Source of the DNA: Ramazzottius varieornatus
Lineage: Eukaryota > Tardigrada > Eutardigrada > Parachela > Ramazzottiidae
Direction of reading: 5' to 3'
Assembly: GCA_001949185.1 (NCBI GenBank)
Contig: BDGG01000003.1
Span: 1,098,984-1,158,068 of the forward strand
DNA length: 59,085 nucleotides
The position numbers and the translations under genes are program-made. Below, in pieces: positions 31,730 to 43,000 of this stretch (the stretch's first letter is position 1; each line of letters opens with the position of its first letter). The notes beneath the pieces are model-generated. The model was not told the DNA's origin. It did not search any database and saw only the letters and a list, made by a program, of their open reading frames with translations.

Positions 31730-34700
31730 TTATGTCATTTCGAAATCTAAGCTTTCCTGATCCCCAGGTTTCTGCAACGCTGAATCAGATTGCTCGTCCA
31801 TGGCTTGCTGCTTGTACTGATGATCCTTATTATACTGCTCGTATGGTGCATCCAGATTGGTATAATACTCTGCCACATCACTCGTTATCAAGGTATCCAG
31901 TCTATCTTTCAGGCCTTTGAATGTCGGCGAGGGCGCGTCCGGTGATAGCGACCAGCAGTCCTTCATCAGCTGATACCTGACAACAACCTCTCGATTATAT
32001 TATTTCAACCAGGGCTGAAACAAAACCAGGACTTACAGATCGTCGGGACAGAAGTCAGGTTTTTGCAAGTGCGCTCCTTCAATTACTTCCTGAACGAATT
32101 TCTCTATATCCCCACCAATCTTTCGGTCTCCATACGGGAGTTCACCCAGCGCAAACATCTCCCACAACACCACCCCATACGACCACACATCGGTGCTTTG
32201 GTTGAACGTCTTGTTGAGAATTGCCGTGGGCGACATCCAGCGTATTGGTAGCGGAATACTCCCGTCTTGCAGCAGGTACTCCCCTTCGTGCCGGGCCATG
32301 CCGAAATCGGAGATTTTAACAATCTTCCCTTTGTCAACCAGGATATTCCGCGCAGCGAGGTCTCGGTGCACAATTGGTCGTGAAGCCAAGTATTCCATGC
32401 CACGTGCTATTTGGTACGCAAAGTTAATAAGGTCTCTCGTCGAAAGTAACGCTTGGTCGTAGGTGTTAGCTTTCAGTTTTCCGTACTGGTTGTTACTCTG
32501 CGTCTCGTACTTTGCTTTATCGAATAAAAGGAGGTTTCCTTCCGAATCGACGTGGTTGAAGTAAAAGGGCGGACGGTGTTCGCGGAGGTACCCAAGAAGC
32601 GAGCCGTATTGACAGTATTCCAAAAGCAGAGAAGGTCTGCCGATGGTGACTACTCCGAGCAGGTTTACAATGTTCAGATGGTGCCCGCATTTTGCCAGGA
32701 CATCCAGCTCTTTGAAGAAGGCCTTATCTGCACTGGAGTCCTCTTCAGTAGAGAGTAACGTTTTGATTGCCACCACGGTGGGACCGCTTTTTCCGTATAG
32801 TCCGGTGGCGGTCCCTTTGAACACGATGCCATGCTCTCCTCGTCCCAAAATCGTATCACCTATAAAAACCATTTCCATTAATATTTGATGATGCTGTACC
32901 GAACAGGTTCGGGACCCATTTGGGACCAAGGCAAACACACTCACCATAATCGTTTGTCGCAAGTGGCGCACCATGCTCGTTTTATTAGCTTCAAGAGTGC
33001 GCCACTTTGAAGAACGCACTTGTCGAGTTTGTTTGACCAGCTCCTGTTTAGCATTATGTCAAACTTACTTCGCGAAAGATTTTCAGGCGGAATACGGTAA
33101 ATATCCGCACTCGATGGTATCGGTATAACCCGAGTTAAATAGGCGTTCTCCGCTGTCAGTGAGCGTCGCAGCGACAAGTTGTCCCTGCTCTTCCACCCTA
33201 GCCGTTCTTTTTCTCGACGCTTCTTCATGATCATGAAACACAAAGCAATCACCAGCAGCAGCGTGATTCCCAGAAGACCAAACACTACTCCGTACTTCCA
33301 CCCCGACCAGCCGTAATAAGCATGGATTTGCTCAATTTCACCGAAATCCACCAGCTGTCGAACACTAACGGATTCGATCATGAGCTGACTGGTCTCCAGC
33401 GACTCGTTGTCATCATTGGTCGAGTCGCAAAACAACGTAAAGTAAATAAACATTCGCACATTGGGAATCTTCTTGACATCCGTCACAGTCAACACTTCCT
33501 TGTCGTCCAAGAACCATGTCAATTTCGAAGGCGTCCATGATAAGTTGTACGTGTGAAACGCTCTCGACAAATCGACGCTTTGTGCCAAGGGTTCCTTGGA
33601 CGGTTGAACATCATCAGGTGAAAGCGGGTTGCTGTAAAACAGCTGGACGTGATTGTCCAGTGGTCGACCTGGCTCCTGATTGAGCGAGACCTCGGCAGCG
33701 CAGTCACGGGGACGACCATCGCGCTTTCCGGGCCCACACAGATAGTTTTGTATTCCGACCACGGCGTAAGGTGAATTTTCTTGAGCCGAAGGAAAGCGCG
33801 CTCGGAACGAAAGTTCCCCATAGAGGTAATCAAAGCGGCCGACGCTCTGCAGTGTCACGCGATACTGGGTCTTCTGGCCCGCATCGCCCAGGCATGATAG
33901 CCGCAAGGAATTGTTGACTGTTCTCACCGTATCAGATGACAACTGTGTGAATGTCTTGCTATTATCGACGGTACCGTAGATAAAGTGGTCTCCAAGGAAT
34001 TCCGCAGAGATAGTTTTGGTGAAATCTGCGGAGAGTAGTAGATCGGGTTCCGTGTACGGGTTCTCTTGCCGGACGACGACGTAATCGATTTCGAACACGG
34101 CCGGAAAATGCGTATGTTCATCGGGCCATCCACCACCGCGCCCTGTGGCTATGTACATCGACAGCTCCAGACGCATGAAATCTTGCGCGATGGCTTTTCC
34201 ATCTGTCGTCTCAAATATCTTCACTCCGTCGATGAACCATGTTAAACTGTCGTTCGTCCATACCATGCGGTAATCGTGGAAATCGTTGAAGAGGTTCTGG
34301 CCTGTGATATTTACTGCTTGGTTCACATCGCCTCGGACTGATCTGTTGTCAATGTTGATGTAGAAGTCCGAGCGAACGCTGGCTTCGGTGAACGGAGATA
34401 CGCCGGACAGCTCGACGATATACATTCGCGGGTAGGTATCTTCGATGCTGTCCGTGCAAGACAGAAGGCTACAGCTGTCTCTGACCAGGATGAGCTTGGA
34501 GACGAGGCCTTTCCCATGTGGAGCTCGTAAGCGCGCTTCCACTTCACCGAAACGGAAGCGAAACTTGCCACTGGTTTCAGCCAAAATGTATGTTGTCCGG
34601 TTGCTGCTGACGGATAGCTTGAGGGATCCATCTGCAACACAGACGCCGTCAACTTCGGCGTTGTATCTCGTCTCAGCCGTGCGTAATCTTTCGATGGTAT

Positions 34701-34842
34701 TCCATCGAAATGGTGAGGGTTCTCGTTTTGCTAAGTTAAAATCATCTCGGAATATCTCACGCAGGACATTCGTACCATCGGTATGTATTAGAGCAGGTGA
34801 GTTTACGCAGAGTATCACCAGAACGCATTTGAGGAAATGCAT
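31730..34842 (-). CDS. RTK-B: receptor tyrosine kinase with tandem GH16-like ectodomain
   Basis: Paralog of RTK-A in inverted orientation. Exons 34842-33069, 32859-32037 and 31976-31730 encode 947 residues. The first two exons have exactly the lengths of those in RTK-A (1774 and 823 bp). The start MHFLKCVLVILC gives a signal peptide; an in-frame ATG further upstream (34974) would bury it. GH16 domain 1 has RMYIVE and domain 2 EVSLNQ at the catalytic motif, so both lack the full set of acids. The transmembrane helix YGVVFGLLGITLLLVIALCF is followed by a basic stop-transfer (KKRREKERLGW). Kinase landmarks: GRGEHG, VAIK, HRDLAARN, DFG, DVWSYGVVLWE. The APE motif again reads SPT. The C-tail has paired Tyr (AEYYTNLD) as in RTK-A (SEYYTSLD), possible phospho-docking sites. 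Its first intron uses a normal GTAAGT donor. The open frame continuing past the donor is intron sequence. Confidence 0.93.
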
Positions 34843-34979
34843 TATGACGAAAGCAAATCTAACTTCACAGAAAAAAATGGCTAGACTGCCACAACTGCTG
34901 TGAGGACTTCTTGTGAGCGTGTTTCGCCACTGGCATTGTTTGTCAAAAAGAGACAATGCCGAGTGTGACGTCAATATAC

Positions 34980-35849
34980 TGTAAATAGTTCAGTTTTGTG
35001 GCCGCAAGTACTTCATCGAACGGTGATGATATCTTTGTCGAGGTTCGGCGAAGAAAGACCGATATCGGCCAGATCAAACAGCCTGGCCACATGCTGATGT
35101 TGAGAATGTTCTGGGTTTTGCCTTTAGCTGACATTTTTTGTTCCCTGTCATGTCAAACATCCGCTTTGTTTTTTATTGCTCAAAAACTCATATGCATATC
35201 AATAGCACAAGACAATAAGAAATACCGCGCCGCAAAAACTGGAAAAAGTGCGCTTATGTGGCACTCAAAACTGCCGCTGCGTAAGTGGTTCTTCGACGGA
35301 CCAAACAAGTGGTTCCTGTCCAAGCTTCTGCAGGTTGAAGGGACCTGGCTTGCCTGTCACTGTCCACACCGTTACCTTTCTCGGGCTTCTTTATGTTACG
35401 ATTGCGGATAACGCTGGGGTCTTGCGTGGAACGCGGAAACCGCTAAATCTTCGGCGATATAGGCAGTCAGCATAATTTCCTCCGGGAAACCCTACCACGT
35501 ACAACATCACACAAAGACCATCGGGGGTTATCGGAGATGCGCAATGAGTTTTGTTGCTCACGAATGGTTAAGTTGCAGGAAAAAATGGTCACCTCTCATC
35601 TTCGAAAAATAAAATAAAAGTGTTACCGAAGGATAAGATATCCGTACAGCGAAATTTTCGACACGGGAACCAGTAATCATACGCTGTACAATAAAGAGGA
35701 GCGCCTGAGCTTCGAATAGGAACTTTAAAGTGGTAGTTTATCCGCCCGCTGCATTTCTACCGCAAACGCTGAGGCAATTCCTCGTGTTTCCTAAGCTTCA
35801 TATCATGCGTTAGAGAATAAGTATTGCATCTCCGATCCACTGGATGTCT
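34980..35849. other. Intergenic upstream of RTK-B; uncertain open frame
   Basis: A plus-strand frame of 137 codons (34998-35411) overlaps nothing known, and a second frame ends TIADNAGVLRGTRKPLNL at about 35470. I do not recognise either and see no convincing splice structure. Probably non-coding. Confidence 0.2.
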
Positions 35850-36316
35850 TTAACCATTACGAAGCGGTGCGGTTCCGTAAGAGCCGTCTGAGCGACCGCC
35901 GTTGGGGTAATTTCCGTTTCCACCCCGATCTCGACGATACCTACGTTTCAACACAGCATAAGGTTTAGGTGAATACCGTATAACAAGCAGCTTCTAACTG
36001 CGATTCGGTGGAAAATACAGTCGGCTGTTTATTTGCAGCTCACTGAAAGATGAACTGTCCGCCTTGTGCGACGACTTACGAGACAACTTTGCCGTTGACG
36101 TGGTAATAGCCATACAATCCGTTGTTGTACTGTCGCTTATCGCGGTGCAGAGCTTTTGCTGCCGGGGCTGCTGACGTCATGGTGGTCAGCAGTAACATAC
36201 AAACAACTGCTATACACAGGGACTTCTGCGAAGAAAACTAATTATGTAACAGAGTTGAAACCAAGGAACGACGTTAGCACCATATTTGAATTTTTAAAAC
36301 GAAGTTAACATACCAT
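35850..36316 (-). CDS. Small secreted peptide precursor with a dibasic cleavage site
   Basis: A 79-residue precursor from three exons: the ATG alone at 36316-36314, directly followed by a GTATGT donor, then 36225-36080 and 35940-35850. Phases agree at both introns. The product begins MKSLCIAVVCMLLLTTMTSA, a strong signal peptide. A short pro-part (APAAKALHRD) then leads to Lys-Arg followed by Gln, the classic prohormone-convertase site whose Gln could become pyroglutamate. The released part is rich in Tyr, Asn, Gly and Arg (QYNNGLYGYYHVNGK) and has a second basic motif (YRRDR). It contains no Cys. It resembles invertebrate neuropeptide-like or Gly/Tyr-rich antimicrobial precursors, but I cannot name a family. 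The single-codon first exon is why simple frame searches miss it. Confidence 0.7.
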
Positions 36317-36319
36317 GTT

Positions 36320-36547
36320 TACAGTACAGCCAACAGATATTTTTGAAATCAACAAGTTCACTAAATGATGGGCGTCTTGAGAAAAATGTTAAGCAGACGG
36401 CAAAAAGTTGCAGAGATATGGGGAATCGTTAGGCAATAACACGTGTTCGTGGCTGCGCTGACTGAATTGTCGAACCTTGTGGCCTTGTACTCTGTAGATG
36501 TAAAGCAGCCGTCAAACCTTTGACAAACGTATGACGCGTACGTTCTA
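36320..36547. other. Upstream of the small peptide gene; nothing recognised
   Basis: No gene. The promoter of the peptide gene should lie here. No clear TATA box was assigned. Confidence 0.25.
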
Positions 36548-36711
36548 CAGTGTACGACAAAATAAACTACCAAAAATGGGTGTATGGAGCCAGATGGTTC
36601 CAGCCAATGAAATTTTCGCATACAGCAAGACCTAATTTTCATTGGCTGAGTCGTGAGTAAGCTCCGCTAGGGTGTTGCGCCTATTTTAAGGGTTAATTTT
36701 GTCGTACACTG
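36548..36711. mobile_element. MITE of Tc1/mariner type
   Basis: A 164-bp element bounded by TA on both sides (36546-36547 and 36712-36713). Its termini are about 20-bp inverted repeats starting CAGTGTACGACAAAAT, with one mismatch. An inner inverted pair (AGCCAATGAAAATT type, 36602-36617 and 36634-36648) makes it a strong hairpin. There is no coding frame. Confidence 0.75.
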
Positions 36712-36713
36712 TA

Positions 36714-37086
36714 ACTGCAATGATCGTGCGTTACTCAGCACACCAGCATATCTTGAGGTAGGGCAAGAAAAAAAGCAACAACAGAACACGTCAATGACAT
36801 GCTGGGACGACATTTAATAGCTTATATTTTTGCATGCGTGGTCAAAGCTGCTAATGAACTGTTTACTGTAAAGTATGTATGCAAGCTCGTTCAATGGAGC
36901 AGGAAAATCAGAAGTATTTGCCAAGAGGGCAGAATGTAATTGTTTGAAAGGGATCCGACTTTCAGAAAGTATGTACCGCTCAGCAGGAAAAAACAGCATG
37001 GAATTTCAAATAACCGTTCTCTGGAAGGGCGTCAATTGTGCTGCATTCTGCCTTCGATTTTTCAACAGCTATCGAAGGTCGGAGAC
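36714..37086. other. Downstream of the LITAF gene; nothing recognised
   Basis: Likely LITAF 3' flank. No gene or repeat was identified. Confidence 0.3.
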
Positions 37087-37661
<575 letters not shown>

Positions 37662-38539
37662 GATGCAGTACGAAGATCCGAATTTAAAGCCTAGACTGAG
37701 AGGTAAAGTTAGGCATCAGATGTACAACGTACCTGCCTTTTCCATTTTGCCGTCAAGCAGGAACTGGATTAAAGAGCCTCGATTGAAGGTAGAAATGACT
37801 TGAACGTTCAGGCGATCCTCGACAACTACTTCTTTAATAGAAGTTTCCAAAATACGATTTCGGTTCTATGTTCCGTTGGAATTGGCTCATAGACTTCGCT
37901 GCACCGGTTAGCACTATCGTTACGTTATTCTTGAAGTAAACAATTGTATCGACGATAGACAAACATTCGGTCAAGTTTATCGATGAGCTAATACACGCGA
38001 ACTTTACACTTTAATTTCAAAGTGCGTCAGTCACAAGGAATAAAGCTGTTGAACAATCCAAATGCATTAATAAGAATGAAATACGGGCTGTAAAATGACA
38101 TCACAACTGCGGGTTTTAGCTGTAGCGGTGAGGTCATGACATTGAGGCTCCAGGCTGAAGAGTTGGTCTAATGCGTAATATCTGGTGCCCGAGCCCAAGT
38201 TGGGTGAACGCGCGAAACGGGGTAGGTGCGCCGCGAGGGTGGTAGTACGTGGTCCGCACCACGAAGGGAGTGACGGCCTGGATCGAGGGTTGATGAGAAG
38301 GCACGAATCTAATCGTTCGCAAATTTGGTTCTCCCTTACGAACGCTGTTCCACCTCTTTCGTGTCATCTACCGAGCAAGAGGAGTGTCATACGTAATTTG
38401 GACATTCCGCTAGCTACTTTTTCGTCGTACCGCAAATACAGCTGAATCTCCCGCTTTAGTCTTGAACCGAGCTCCGATAGACGGTCATGTCGTTCCAGTC
38501 TCGGCTGCAGTCAGACACGAATGGATGTATTCTTGTGTG
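37662..38539. other. Intergenic; nothing recognised
   Basis: About 880 bp upstream of the LITAF gene. No gene, RNA or clear repeat. Confidence 0.3.
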
Positions 38540-38735
38540 CAGGGGTGGACGAAGGGACCGAAGTTGTGGAGTGACCGAGATTGAGACTGGGACCCCACAT
38601 TGGTAGTCTTGTGGCTAATGAATAACTAAATCAGCGATCCTCTCGTCCATGGTTTTCACCGCCGAAAGACCTCCATGTGGGGTCCCAGTCTCAATCTCGG
38701 CCACTCCACAACTTCGGTCCCTTCATCCACCCCTG
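38540..38735. mobile_element. Non-autonomous hAT-like MITE
   Basis: A 196-bp foldback whose ends start CAGGGGTGG, typical of hAT elements, and form about 61-bp inverted repeats with two or three mismatches (38540-38601 and 38673-38735). It is flanked by an 8-bp target duplication with one mismatch: CTTGTGTG before and ATTGTGTG after. There is no coding capacity. Confidence 0.82.
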
Positions 38736-39942
38736 ATTGTGTGAATCGTTCAGGGATAAGACGACACACTCAATGAGCTCTGCGAGTCCACATAAGGGTG
38801 AGATTTGGCTTTGATCAGCGCAATTTTCTACTGTAATTTTTAAATGTGCAAAGTCTTTATCATGTCATGGGTGTTGGTTTTAAAAAAAATACATCATGCT
38901 GCCAAAGTGGCTATCCAATCGAAATATCCGCTCCTGACAAAGGAGTACAAAAAATACTGGTCTATCTCGTTATTCACGTTCAAAACATAAAATACTTCTT
39001 CAGGCCACGAGAAAAAGACAAAGTTACCAAAACGAGTACTGCGTTCCCACGTTGGATATCAATACTCACTCGTTGAAAACTCGTGAGAATTTCAAAACTC
39101 TCTTTTCTCCGGTATGCGCGACCGTCCTTCTTTATTGACTTTGAGGCCACAGGCCTGAACGTTTCGCAAGTTCCGCACCCGACAGAACAGAAGAAATTGT
39201 TACCCTACAGTCTTTGGAACTTCGTCGGCTTTCTTCCTCGTTCGCCGCGTATCTCGCGCTCTGTCAGACACTGTGTCTGCACACGCTACAATCCAGACCG
39301 AAGCCTTACCTTCTCCCTAGAGAGCCATTGTCATAAGCTCTGGGCGCTTCTTATGCTAACTACTCGTCGCGGAGAACTATTTTGAACTTCCATGTCGTGT
39401 ATCTCCTATCCAGAACAGTGGCCAATTGATCGGTGGTAGCGTTGGCGATAAGTCGACTGACTGCTGTCGGCTTTCCTCACGATTTCACCTTCCGCCATCT
39501 GAGAAAGCTGGCGGACGGGTCCTGTACGTACGAGGTAAACGACATAATTCGGGCATATTTTTCCCAGCTTCTGCTGCGCGTAATGAACGGCTTCTTGTTT
39601 CCTGAGGTAGGCTGATCCCTCTTCTCGAGTTTTAAATACGTTTGAGAACGACAAAGCGTTGTGGATGACAGGAATTCGGCCTGGGAGGTCTGTCTAATGT
39701 TAAAAAGCCTAATGTTGTATCTACAGGCGTATGATGAGAGATTAATTTAGCATTGACCATAATGTTCAAACGTTTTCCGTTGCTCGAGCTATGGTGCGAA
39801 AATCGATATGCCCGAATTATGTCATTTATCTCCTACTGCGCGGACGCAGCGGATTTTTACAGCAACTGAGGTTATCTGCCTTAGTAGCGTGTGACGTTAT
39901 CAATATAGCCACTTTGGTGGCAGTGCGACAAGGTGACAAGTG
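38736..39942. other. Gene-poor; an 18-20-bp inverted pair at 39540/39808
   Basis: Open frames here are short and unrecognised. The sequence CGACATAATTCGGGCATAT (39540-39558) recurs inverted at about 39808-39826 with two differences. This gives two mirror-image short peptides containing ICPNYV, a repeat artefact rather than a gene. Confidence 0.35.
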
Positions 39943-40667
39943 CACCCTGAGTGCGCCAACTTGCTACCACCTAGCGTTTCGGCGAAGAAAAATTCGGAGT
40001 ACTACCCTAGCATTCATGCTTTCACACCTTCCGTGCAACTTTTAAAGCTACTTCGACTGAGTCATGATACTTCTTATTGTGATGGCAAATTTGAGCAGTA
40101 TGACTTCCGGTGGAGAAGACACACCGCAGCGGGTAAAGCGCTGTCTGTAAAAATTCCGGGTGCGAGTTTTCATCCTTAAATTGACGTAAACAAACTCATA
40201 CCCACGTTGGTGATCGGAAAAATGGAAAAAGAGCAGGAAGGTTCCGAACAACTCTACAGCAGAACTAAAACCGTTGAACTTTTACATTTCGCCGGGAAAC
40301 GTCCTCTGGTGAAAAAATTTCTAGATCTTTTCCAAAACATCAGATTGATGTTCTCCACCTATTTTCCTGTAAGTGAGTGTTATTTCTAATTATTTCTAGC
40401 AGTAGAACTGCGGGACGACAGAGAACTAGAGAGTAATTTCCGAAAAGGGCTCAAAATTTTGCGAAAGTTGTTGTGATTTTCACTTCACGCCTCCCCTAGT
40501 TTAATTTTGATTCCGACTTTTTGTAAATAGATTTTTGACCAGTAATTTGTAGGAATGTAGCAAGCAGGATGTTGGATCAAGGAAATTTGATCTCAAAGCC
40601 GAACAACAATTGAGCCGAGAAAAACTTGGTATGATAGGTGGTAGCAAGTTGGCGCGCACTCAGGGTG
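39943..40667. mobile_element. Probable DNA transposon remnant with about 30-bp terminal inverted repeats
   Basis: The left end 39943-39972 (CACCCTGAGTGCG...) is inverted at 40636-40667, differing by a 2-bp CG insertion. The 725-bp interior has no intact frame. A minus-strand stretch at 40251-40048 is open (GYEFVYVNLRMKTRTRNFY) but unrecognised. The core of the terminal repeat, GGTAGCAAGTTGGC, occurs again at 43892-43905, suggesting another end of the same family there. Confidence 0.6.
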
Positions 40668-40699
40668 TAAGAGTAGAAGACGGCTGTACGCGATCAACA

Positions 40700-40992
40700 T
40701 ATTCTTTTCTCGGCATCTTATTTCGGTGAAGCAGTTGTTGTTCAAGAGTGTCGTTCAGTTAGTAGTGGATTACGCGTCGTTATCGTGGCACTCAAGAAGG
40801 AAAGGACACCAGAAGCAGCTCGAAGGAATCCAGAAGAAGTTCCTGAAAAGTATCCGGCTTGGAAAGATGGTTGGAAAAGAACAGCACGACGGGGACTTCG
40901 AGCAGTATCGGCAACATTTGGCTGAAGTTGGATGGCATCCCCTATGGAGAAGACGGCTAGAAGATATTTTGATAAACACGTTCAAAATCTAG
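40700..40992 (+). mobile_element. LINE fragment (C-terminal part of a non-LTR reverse transcriptase)
   Basis: The open frame 40726-40992 contains LLFKSVVQLVVDYASLSWHSRRKGHQKQLEGIQKKFLK, which matches the LEYAS..W......LE.VQ..F block just after the catalytic core of jockey/CR1-like reverse transcriptases. It ends in the expected RRRLEDI. The catalytic FADD region and endonuclease are absent. It is a 5'-truncated scrap next to the preceding transposon end. Confidence 0.7.
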
Positions 40993-41099
40993 AGTGGTGT
41001 ATTTGCAGGAGGAAGCTTCATCATGAAGAAAGAAATGCCAGCACGAAGTACGAGAAGCCAGGCGAAAGAAATCGTCGGAAGGAACCTGCGCTCGATCTG

Positions 41100-42449
41100 C
41101 GCTGAGTAGACTGCGCATATCTGTTTTCTGTCCCCTAATCTGATCCATGATTGCAAGAAGCTGAAAAATCAAAGCACATCGTATCAGCGTGAGTGTCCAG
41201 GGTTTCGTCTCGGTCTCTTGACATTCGGACGATCTTACCGATTCCCCGTATTCGTAGTTGACCGTGAAGAACCCATGCGGAGAGATGATCGCTGGATCAC
41301 TTTCAATCTGGTCCACGAAATCTTGCAACTGAAAATGAGCTTCTTTTGTTTCGTCCGCTACTAGTATAGCCCGCTGAAGAACCTGAGCCAGATCGTGACA
41401 ACTGTTTGTCAGTCTCTGGCACAGAAGTACTCGATCTGCAGCATGAATCAGCAAAGTGATCGTCAACGTGATGAGTGATGGATGAGAGGGCTTTTCCACA
41501 AATCTTATAGTCAGCAGCAGCCGAGGGTTCGCGCCTTGCACAAATGGTTTCTGGATCAAAGTCAAAATGGAAAGACATGTCGCGACATCCAAAAGAGACC
41601 ATGCGATATTCAACCGTCCGAATACTTGATTGATAGATTCCACAATTTCCTGTAATTGGGCGCACAGTCTACTCGGTCGCGCAGCACCGTAACGATATCG
41701 CGATCCTACTGCTCTTCGTGCGTTTGATTAGGATACGCCTGGATGTTTTCTAAAAGACTTTTTGCTGACACAGTCAACTGCCGGAACACATCATAAAGGC
41801 GTAGGTAAGTAGCACAAAAAGAACCATTGGAAGCAGTATCGCAAGTATACTCCACATCACGAATAGGGGGTACGTCAAGGCGCTAATCACGAAGGTTTGA
41901 ACCATGAAACCCGGAAAGAAGTTAGTCGGTGTCCACAACACCAAAGCGGCAGGTACCTGTGGGAATACTGATATGAAATGGTCGCGGTAGATGACCGCAC
42001 CGTACGCACAGACGGAACCGTTCACCAGAACTACGACAAAAATCCAGGTGCCGCCCCATCTTCGAATTCCTTGGATAGATCGGAATGCATCAGCCAACAG
42101 TCGATGCTGAAGTCTGGTTACAATAGCATACAGATTTGAACTAACTTTTGGACAAAGAGCCAAAACTGACGAGGATCTGCATGAAGAGGAGGAAGCGAAA
42201 CAACCAAGCGATCAAGATGAAAAAATCGAGCTGGTCAATGAAACCGGCGAAGGTTTTTCGAAACAGCTCGAAATCTAGATACATCAAGAACAGGCCGGTA
42301 ACGAAGAGGACATGGGTCCACAGAACTAGCAACCTTCTGGTGAGACACTTCGGCTCGGCGGAACCAAAACTGTGTATGAATAGTCCGAGTATTCGCAGAC
42401 AACGTACGAATCCTAGTGGGATAAAGAGAGGGGTTGGTTCTCTAGCCAT
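41100..42449 (-). CDS. Gustatory-receptor-like 7TM protein (7tm_7 type), possibly broken
   Basis: Three coding blocks on the minus strand: 42449-42141 (starts MAREPTPLF, about three hydrophobic segments), about 42163-41774 (two to three more), and about 41700-41100 after an acceptor near 41655 (two segments, then SPHGFFTVNYEYGES and LIRCALIFQLLAIMDQIR). The all-helical layout, many Leu/Phe and the GFF motif before the last helix are features of arthropod gustatory receptors, which act as ligand-gated cation channels in the sensory membrane. The terminal TYxxxxxQF motif is not exact. Blocks one and two overlap in different frames without an ordinary intron, so there is a frameshift or a sequence error. 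Other multipass receptors are possible. Confidence 0.5.
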
Positions 42450-42559
42450 CTTTAGACGTAAGGCTAAAGGTTTCAGTAAAGTGGACTCATCAGTCTGGTC
42501 GAGGGATGGTCAAAGAAAACGAACAAAAAGGCGTGAGATTGATAAGCCCCATTGAATTG

Positions 42560-43000
42560 TATCACGAAGTGACCAACAACATAACTAAATGCTGTGATGG
42601 GAAGCTCAGTCTGAGCTTCACCGTCGATTGGTCACCTGATCAGTTCGCTTTCGCAATTGCACTCTCTGCACGTCATCTGGGGACTTTCTCCCAAGCGAAC
42701 TGAAGGACATGCCTTCCGCGCAAGCTCGGATAGTCGTCAAACCGCACGCCAGTTGGTTTCAAAGTGCTGCTTTAAGATAAGCTATATACGCCGAGGTACG
42801 AGATATTGAAACACAACACGAGTGGATACAAAAGTACCATTTGTTTGACCTTTCGGTAGGGCAGAATTCACTGTCCACAGCAAAAAGTATAACGTTATAA
42901 AATTTACAAGTAATGATGTGATGAGAAGCAGAGAGGTGTACCAAACACGTCTATTGTTTTCGCGAGAACATGGGGCCGTTGAGCGTAACTAAATTTTGTT
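42560..43000. other. Intergenic; nothing recognised
   Basis: Short spacer upstream of the receptor-like gene and downstream of the dehydrogenase relic. No feature was supported. Confidence 0.3.

Noticed and set aside
32941-33066. C-terminal extension of the RTK-B first exon (frame continues past the SRSKFD region)
   Set aside because: A GTAAGT donor lies inside it, at the position matching the RTK-A intron and in the same phase. Splicing there joins the ectodomain directly to the kinase.
34843-34974. Upstream Met of RTK-B at 34974
   Set aside because: It would place 44 polar residues before the signal peptide. The ATG at 34842 gives a proper signal peptide and an exon length equal to that of RTK-A.
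35248-35475. Possible ribosomal-protein-like segment (TIADNAGVLRGTRKPLNL)
   Set aside because: A brief similarity to the VVDNS motif of uL14 proteins is too short, and the rest of the frame does not match. There is no exon structure around it.
39083-39385. Hypothetical 100-codon protein on the plus strand
   Set aside because: No domain, signal, splice support or biased composition. It is consistent with a chance open frame.
42148-42555. Plus-strand 135-codon frame opposite the receptor-like gene
   Set aside because: Its Lys/Arg-rich composition is the complement of the hydrophobic Leu/Phe codons of the minus-strand membrane protein.
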